Assembly: GCF_014898055.3 (NCBI RefSeq) | Contig: NW_023601104.1 | Location: 42,162,210-42,226,209, forward strand | Direction of reading: 5' to 3' | Source of the DNA: Talpa occidentalis | Lineage: Eukaryota > Chordata > Mammalia > Eulipotyphla > Talpidae | DNA: 64,000 bases | In this document: positions 52,647 through 64,000 of the stretch, piece after piece | How positions within the stretch are numbered: position 1 is the stretch's first letter | Layout of the letters: each line of letters opens with the position of its first letter | Notes under the pieces: generated by a model | Databases searched by the model: none | Told to the model about the DNA's origin: nothing | Seen by the model: the letters and a program-made list of their open reading frames with translations, nothing else | Program-made: the position numbers and the translations under genes

Positions 52647-54964
52647 AAAACTGAAATATGTCCTGATTTACCTCCATTGGGTCTAAGAATGATTCTCTTG
52701 ACCTTGCTGAGTTCTGACTAGAATGCCATGCTCTCTTTCTGAGGGCACTAGCCACTCAGCTAATAAATGGTGCCAATTTAGAGATTTCCTCATTCTTGGA
52801 GATGGTGAAAGATGAATCAGGGGAGAGTGTAAAAACTGGATTGCATGGGACCTCAAAATCATGCTAAGAAATTTGGATTTCATTCCAAGACACCTCTTCC
52901 ATCTGCTAAAGGGCTTTGGGCAGTGAAGTTCACTGAGGTAGGTCATCATGGCCACCCAGTGTGGAGAATGGACTGAGGGTCATAGAACAGGAGGCCAAGG
53001 TGCCAGTCAGGAAGCTTTTGTAGAACTTTCTCTGAGAGATTGGCAGCTTGAGTCAGAGTGGTGGAAATAAGGGGTGGAAACCATGGATAGGAGAGAGTGG
53101 CTATGGGGGTGTTGGAGCGGGGGGAAGTAGAGAATACTAGCTGGCATTTAGTTGGGGGCAATAAGGAGAGTCTATTTATAGAAACAGAGAACAAGGGAGG
53201 TAGAACAGGTTTAGGGAGGAAAACTATAATTTTATCAAGTTGATTTTTAGGTGGGATACCAATGCCAAGATACAGGAGGAAGATCCTGGTTAGAGAGAAA
53301 CATGTAGACGTTGTGAGCACATAGATGGAAATCGGTGTTTTTGAGAGTGTGTCAAGACAGAAATAATCTTAGGGCAGAATCTTGAGGAAAACCAATATTT
53401 AATAGATGGGCAGAGGTAGAGAAATTTCTGAAAAAGAAACTGGGGCATGGGTGAGAGGTGGAGAAAGTCTAGAAGGTTGAGTGTAGCCAATAGGATCAGA
53501 TCATAGGGAGAGCCAGAGTGCCAGAAGGATTATCAAGTCTATTGACTTTAGTGACACAGAAGTTGTGAATGGCCAGATGCGGGCAGTTTAGGTGGAGCTC
53601 CAGAGGCCACAGTTGACTTAAGAGGTGAGCAACTGGTGAGCAAAGATATTTGGTTCCAATGAGGAGGAGATTTGACATTAACTAGCTGGAGAGACATAAG
53701 GAGCTGAGGATAACTACCCACCACTATTTCTGCATCCATCCTTTCTCTTTTAGATTGAAGAGACTTGAGTGCAATCAACTGCTGAAGGGAAGGAGTAAGC
53801 AGAGAGGGAGAAGTTGAGCATACAGGGGAGAGAGGAAAAGAAAAGAGTATGTTTAGAGGAAGTGGAATCCCTGGCTGGTGGAGGAAGATGGCCTCCGTGA
53901 CAGAAGTGACAATGCGCCTTCTACTGAGCGAGATAGAAAGAAGCAGAGATAAGAAGGAAGGTGAGTTTGTGAATATACTGGGAAGGGCTCCTGTCTGGTG
54001 TTTCTCCCTTCACAGTCAAGCACAAGGTGGGGTGTGTCAAGCACTGCTGCTGGCAGTGTGGGGAGAGCTGGTTGGGTAAAAGGTATAAGGAGAAAAAAAA
54101 AAGATATAAGGAGGGAACAGAAGGCTTCAGTCAGATTTGAGGGACTATGAGGAAAGAAACTGGCAAAGGAAACCACAGAATTGATTGGAGGGTTGAGGAC
54201 CAGGGGTTGCTGGAGACCATGGATTTAGGTCCACAGCAGGGATCCACTCTCTCCAATAATCAGTTGCCAGGCGTGGGAGTAGGGAAGGTGAACAGTTGGA
54301 TTCTATTCTTAGGCTCCTTTACTGCTGAGGAGATTTTTGGATCTGGAGAAGATCTCTAATGACCATCTGTGATTATTTATTGTTTAATCTATTTACTTCA
54401 CAAGTCTACTTAAGCAAATAATTTAAGCCCTTCTCAAATAGCCAACAAAGCCTATGCATTTTATAAATCAAATTATCTAAACATTCATTGCAACCTTAAA
54501 TCCTCCTATATATTTCAAATGAATCACCAGCATAAGATGTCAGCTTCTCTAAAAGCATCAAACATTTTGGTAAAGCACACACATTACAAGGATGATACAA
54601 GGATGATAAAATTTATTACACCCATACCTGAAACCATTATCAAAATGGCTTTGCAGACCCAGAAATGGACCCTCTCTTAGTTCAGACCAATTTTTTTGCA
54701 TTTGGACATGCAAAAACAGAACATTATCTCAGATCAGACAAAGTGTTGGATGATGATGATGATGATGACTGACTTTTGGATTATTAATCAATGAATTCCA
54801 GTTGGGATATGGGAACTAGCTCATCTTCTAAGATGATTAAAATCCCAGTCAGTCTTTATCTTGTATATTTTGGGAACTTTCTAAGCCCACACCTTTTCCA
54901 CAGATTGGAAATTACCAGTTGCCAGGAGTTATTATAACCAGAGAACTTGAAGTTTAATGACTAT
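52647..54964. other. Intergenic DNA, purine-rich ancient repeat texture
   Basis: 52690-53870 reads like a long mammal-wide repeat (GGTGGAAATAAGGGGTGGAA and similar), unnamed. Minus-strand open frames here are a consequence of the purine-rich plus strand. A short GAT trinucleotide run lies at about 54750-54770. No gene. Confidence 0.4.
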
Positions 54965-55452
54965 GATATGAAGATGCCCCAAAGATGTCTGTGCCCTAAT
55001 CCCTGGAACCTCTGATTATGCTCTGTTTCAGGGCAAAAGGGACTTTTCTTAATTAAGGTAATGGATCTTAAACTAGGAAGATTGCCTTGGATTATTTGGG
55101 TAGGTTAATCAATCGCATGAGCCCTTAAAATCAGAGAAATTTCTCTACTGAAGTCAAAGACATGTGATAAAAGGGTGGATCAATGTTGTTAACTCAAAGA
55201 TGGGAGGTGGGGTGCAGGGACCTCAGTGGACTAACATAAGGAGTGAATTCTAAATGAGCTTGGAAGTGACTCCTTCCCCTTTAGCAAGGAAGGCAGCCCT
55301 GCCCACAGGTTGCTTTTGATCTTATAAAACCCTAGGTAGAGAACCCAGTCATGTTCTGCTGGGCTTCTGACATATAGAAGCTGTGAGATAATAGGTCAGT
55401 GCTGTGTTAAGCTGATAGGTTTGTTGCACAGCAATAGAAAACCAATACAAAA
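54965..55452 (+). mobile_element. ERVL-MaLR-type LTR
   Basis: AAGATGTCTGTGCCCTAATC, GGGCAAAAGGGACTTTTCTT and a terminal AGAAAACCAATACAA match the MLT1-like LTR pattern in sense orientation. About 490 bases, decayed. Confidence 0.6.
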
Positions 55453-56280
55453 ATTCTACTGTGATCATTGACACATTTATCTAGTCCATCTGCATTTTTG
55501 AAAAACATCAATTTGTTTTCCTCAATATTCATTATCCTCTTATTTACTATAATATGCCTAATATTTAGTTGCCAGGAATAGTCTATTTCCCATTCACTTT
55601 CCCTAGGCAGGTGTGACTAAATTCTTGCCAATGTACTACAATCAGAAATATCCGGTGCACGTTTCAGAAAAGAGTGTGCCCTTTTGTCCTTCCTTCTTCC
55701 TGGGTGTTATCATGGAAGGACAAGTAATGGCTGGCGCTCAAGGAGCTATCATGTGCCATGATACTAAAGATACTACAACAGCAAGAAGGGAAATTGGGTT
55801 ATGGGGATCATAGAACTGCCAACTAACTCTGAACTCTTCGCTTTCAGATTCTTCTATGTGAGACAGAAATAATCTATCTTGTTTAAGCTATTATTATTTG
55901 GGGTTTTACTGTTCCTGTAACTTCATTATAATTTGTATGGTAATTGAGAGGGTCCCTTTTCCAAGAGGTGAGGATTGAGTTTGATCAATAAGTGGTTATC
56001 TTTGGGACCTTTGACTAACTCAATCTTGTAACATACCATTGGACTTTCTTTCTGGTCGTGACATAAGGCCAGATGGCGTCAATCAGTCTTTCATTCTTGG
56101 TACAGTTCCAACTTTTTCTGGAATTACTCACAACTCTCTGTATCCACTCCTCCCTACTTACACAGATAAAAACAATTATGCCTCATGAATAGATAAAACA
56201 CCTACTATATTTGTACTCTTCTACTTATCAAAATTAACAAAAATACCCTATTATAGTCATTCTTCTTTCCTCAGTAGATT
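55453..56280. other. Intergenic AT-rich DNA
   Basis: 55600-55900 has the look of an old repeat (GTGACTAAATTCTTGCCAAT). The 66-codon frame inside it is not called. No gene. Confidence 0.4.
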
Positions 56281-56640
56281 AACTACCTATTTTAACTCTT
56301 TCCTTTTTGAGTATCACTATAGAGTCATGGATCTTTACAAATTTCACTTTGTTCCAATGAATTATATTACTTTCATTTTGAACATCAGATTATCATAGCA
56401 CATTAGGCGGCAAATTTTAAAATTAGTTTCTTTGTTTTTCAGCATTACTCCATATATTTTCTAAAGTATCCCTGTTTGTTGTCATTAACTCAGTACTATG
56501 TTCCAGGCTAAGAGTTATATAAGACACGGAGCTATCTATATCCAAGGCACCTGAGTCCTTTTATAGGGGAATCATATTTGGGGCAAAGATCCAGGTGCTA
56601 AGAATGCATATCAGATTTTTCCTGCTGTTGCTTCTACTGT
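56281..56640. mobile_element. Old L1 (L1M-type) 3' UTR fragment
   Basis: AGTCATGGATCTTTACAAAT, TTGAACATCAGATTATCATA and TACTATGTTCCAGGCTAAGA follow the order of phrases in ancient L1M 3' regions. Recognised by eye; orientation not assigned. Confidence 0.5.
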
Positions 56641-57788
56641 ACTTTAGTGACAAAGGTTGAAAAAGTAATTTCTTTGGAAAACCACAAATTCACATTGGTA
56701 TTTCCTATTTATTTCAAGCAACTCCAATCCTTTTTTTGACTCTAATGCACGTTTTACATTTATTTTTGCTACAACATACTTGCATGTATCCTGTAACCCC
56801 CAATTCAAATTATAATGGCATCTTTTCTCTTCAGTGATCTATAGGGTCTCACTGACCATCATTTTCTAGTTATTTTATTGATAGATTGATCCATGCTGGG
56901 CCAAAGGGACAGCGAGGTAAGACAGTTTATAATAGTGGCAGGCGAGTGGCTGAAGAGAAGAATCATGAAATCCAAGGAAATAGGGATGGTCCCTGACGTG
57001 CTCCATGCCTGGAGAGCCATACCTGCCCACACATAACATCCACCCCCACCTGCAGCTGCCCAAGGAAGGTCTCTACCCTTAATATTGGCAGGAGCAAACA
57101 TACATATCCCACGTCTTTGGTGGGAAGGTGAGTGCCAAAGTTCCTCTGGGGCCTGGTACTCCTGGCTGCCCTAATGTATATGGAAAATGCACCATATTTA
57201 GGCTGGGCACATGCCCCCTTCCTGTATCACCAGCCACAGGCTCCATGTGGATCATGGCCCTCCCCACACTCCTGCTGAACTCCCTGTCCTAACCCATACC
57301 ACTCTGGCTCAGCTCCTGACTGTGCTGGCTGAGATTTGTGATGCTGCCACTCCTTATAGGAAAGAGCCTGCAGGGTGTGCTGAGGCTGGTCCATCTGGGT
57401 CCCTGTGGGGGCCTATTTGGCTCACCTGTGCCATCTGTTCCCAAATAGCACTGAACAGGAAGCTGGTGGGGATGGAGCGGGGAGCAGGGAACTCAAAGGA
57501 ACACAGGCTCCCTTACTGCCCAATACTAGGGCTGCAGGTACAAGGAGATGCAGTGCCAGCCTGGGAGGGCAGCTGGGATGGGGGTGGCGTGTAAGAGTGA
57601 CCAGGACCTGAGATACCACAGCTCTACTCCTCATCGTGGGCATTTGGCACAGGGTCTCATGCAAGGAGATGGAATACACACAGTCAGAGGGAGCCCCTCT
57701 CCTGTCCCTAAGATGTTGCTTCTGGGGCAAGAGAGGACACGGAGCAGAGGTCAGGGGCTAGAGTCCTGTCCTTGAAAGGCTTGAGCCC
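56641..57788. other. Region downstream of CBLN3
   Basis: May include the CBLN3 3' UTR: a minus-strand AATAAA complement (TTTATT) at about 56873 is a candidate end. No other gene is visible; the 127-codon frame at 57211-57594 has no recognisable domain. Confidence 0.4.
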
Positions 57789-59103
<1,315 letters not shown>

Positions 59104-59362
59104 TCAGCCCTCTCTCTGGGTCTCACTGTCACCTGGTCTTGGCATCTCCCTCTCCAGACCTATCTTTGCCCCTTGACTCTGTCCTGCCTCTCACTCCTGC
59201 TGTCACTGCAGTTCCCTCCTCCTTGGCAGGACACAAAGTGACAGCAATTGGGCTCTGGGAGGGAGAGGAGAGATGAAGCAGCCAGATAGGCGGGCTCCAG
59301 CCAGAACCCCAGGGCAGCTCCTCTGAGGGCTCTGAAGGCAGGAACTGGGATCTCAGAGGACA

Positions 59363-59365
<3 letters not shown>

Positions 59366-59411
<46 letters not shown>
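59366..59411. repeat. GT microsatellite between CBLN3 and KHNYN
   Basis: About 23 uninterrupted GT units, roughly 340 bases upstream of the CBLN3 start and 450 bases before the KHNYN CpG island. Such tracts can adopt Z-DNA. Confidence 0.97.
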
Positions 59412-59412
<1 letters not shown>

Positions 59413-59689
59413 CACTTGTGTTGTGAGTGCGTGCAGAGACACAACTCCTACAGCTCCTTCCTCTCCTAATTCCTCCCCTCTTCAAAAATTCTTTACATGT
59501 CAATAGCCCATTCGGTGGCATTTTTTCCAACGTGTAGCTTGTCTTCCCCCACAATAGCTCTGGTTGCAAAGTGCTTGGGGTGACAGTGTCACTCTCTTGT
59601 GACCCTAGGCCAGTCTTTTCCCTTCCTTGGTCTTCCAGATCGTCACGGGAAGGCAATCAGTGGGTCCTCATTTCCCAGAAACACTGTGG

Positions 59690-60210
59690 ATCCGGGAGAG
59701 GGAGCTCCGGGGAGACAGGCAGGAGGCCGGCCGGGGCGGGCCGGGGCGGGCCGGGGCGGGCCGGGGCGGGCCGGTTCGGTCTGGGGCGGGGCCCGGATGA
59801 CTCCGCCCCGGGCCAGGAAGTGACTGGGGGAAAAAAACACAACAGTTCGAGATGCCGAGAAGAGTAGTTCCCGTTGGGTGAGAAATCGGGGAAAGCCCGC
59901 CCAGATTTGGGCCCCCAGCCCTTCACCCCCGGCCCGGGGCGCGGGCGCAGCTGGGCCCCGGCGTGCTCCGAGAGGTGCGGGCGGGACTGGGGTCGCGGCG
60001 GGCGGCCGGGGGGCGCGGGCGGGACCCCCTGTCGGGGGACGGCGGGAGGCCGGGGCCGCAGTGCGGAGCGCGGCGGGGCGGGGCGGCTGGGGGAGGGGCG
60101 CGCGGCGCCTTCTTGGGGACCCCGGAGGGAGGGGGCGAGGAGCGGTTAGACCCTTGGAAATGGCAGACGAGGGACCCCGGAGGACAGCCAGATATAAATC
60201 CCTGGTGAGG
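59690..60210 (+). promoter_or_regulatory. KHNYN: CpG island and presumed KHNYN promoter
   Basis: Very GC- and CpG-rich. Includes an array of GC boxes (59731-59790) and an ETS-like CCAGGAAGTG at 59814. CTG|GTGAGG at 60204/60205 is a plausible donor of a non-coding first exon joining the acceptor before 60575. The long minus-strand frame over this island is a GC shadow. Confidence 0.65.
59731..59770. repeat. Four perfect 10-bp GC-box repeats
   Basis: CCGGGGCGGG occurs four times without a gap, followed by a degenerate unit (59771-59780) and a further GGGGCGGGG at 59783. Each unit contains a GGGGCGG Sp1/KLF site. Confidence 0.95.
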
Positions 60211-60546
60211 ATTCTCTTTAAGTGACCGTCTTGGAACCCGAGATTGCACAGTCCCCCGAGGAGAGGGACTTTTTCGTTGCTTATCCACCCCTCTGGCCTC
60301 CGGGCCGAGCTGGAGTCCTCGCACCCTTCCTGCTCGGGACTGTGGCCCCGCGTCCACCCAGGTAGATAGCCTTGTTTTTCCCACTCCCTCTCCCGAGAGA
60401 AGGCCTTTCTTTGTCCGGAGAATCCTCTGCCTTTCCTACCCCCAGACAGCCTGGGATGCAGGGTATCTTCACCAGATCGGTAACTTGGTACGACCTGTTG
60501 ATCGCTGGTGTAGGCCCGGAGACCAAGATGTGATTTGCAACGTTGA

Positions 60547-64000
<3,454 letters not shown>

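Noticed and set aside
52683..53778. Several minus-strand open frames of 60-124 codons
   Set aside because: They result from a purine-rich plus strand in an old repeat region; no domain, start context or splice structure.

Overview
The window is nuclear DNA of a placental mammal. Four genes can be read, in the order NFATC4 (+, first coding exon missing), NYNRIN (+, complete coding region), CBLN3 (-, complete) and KHNYN (+, cut by the right edge). This is the order and orientation I know from human chromosome 14q. All have ordinary GT-AG introns. The repeats point away from primates and rodents. There are no Alu or B1 copies. Instead, about 21 copies of a roughly 260-320 bp tRNA-derived SINE are present, with A and B boxes, AATAAA-rich tails and often a TCTT(T) terminator (the T+ SINE class). 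The L1 3' ends resemble laurasiatherian L1. The SINE is not the carnivore, pig, camelid or whale/ruminant family as I remember them. A rhinolophoid bat (Rhin-1-like SINE) is my best guess, unproven.

Layout. 1-8000: NFATC4 from its second coding exon to the poly(A) signal. 8000-26700: intergenic DNA with SINEs, an L1 3' end inside a DNA-transposon remnant, a MaLR LTR and MIR-like fragments. 26740-27480: CpG island and presumed NYNRIN promoter. 27481-47500: NYNRIN, eight coding exons, 1909 codons, with a first intron of 8.5 kb. 47500-57790: intergenic, with an intact-ORF EIF1 retrocopy nested among SINEs, two MaLR LTRs and an old L1-like stretch. 57789-59025: CBLN3, three exons on the minus strand. 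59690-60210: GC-rich KHNYN promoter with a 10-bp-period array of GC boxes. 60575-64000: KHNYN up to the middle of its NYN nuclease domain.

How the genes relate. NFATC4 is a calcineurin-controlled transcription factor and CBLN3 a secreted C1q-type synaptic organiser; they share no pathway with their neighbours. NYNRIN and KHNYN are tandem paralogues: their first coding exons, KH-like regions, NYN domains and splice phases correspond one to one. KHNYN is an RNA-degrading cofactor of the antiviral protein ZAP. NYNRIN has gained a long low-complexity linker, one extra intron and a 2.9-kb last exon derived from a retroviral pol gene. In NYNRIN the visible RNase H and integrase catalytic positions are replaced while the integrase zinc-binding residues remain, and its own NYN active site is also altered.

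I found no operon-like, CRISPR or otherwise wholly undescribed system. The most interesting items are the pattern of catalytic loss in NYNRIN, the SINE lineage with a shared tail insert, the nested insertions, and the intact EIF1 retrocopy. Family identities come from recognition by eye; no searches were run.
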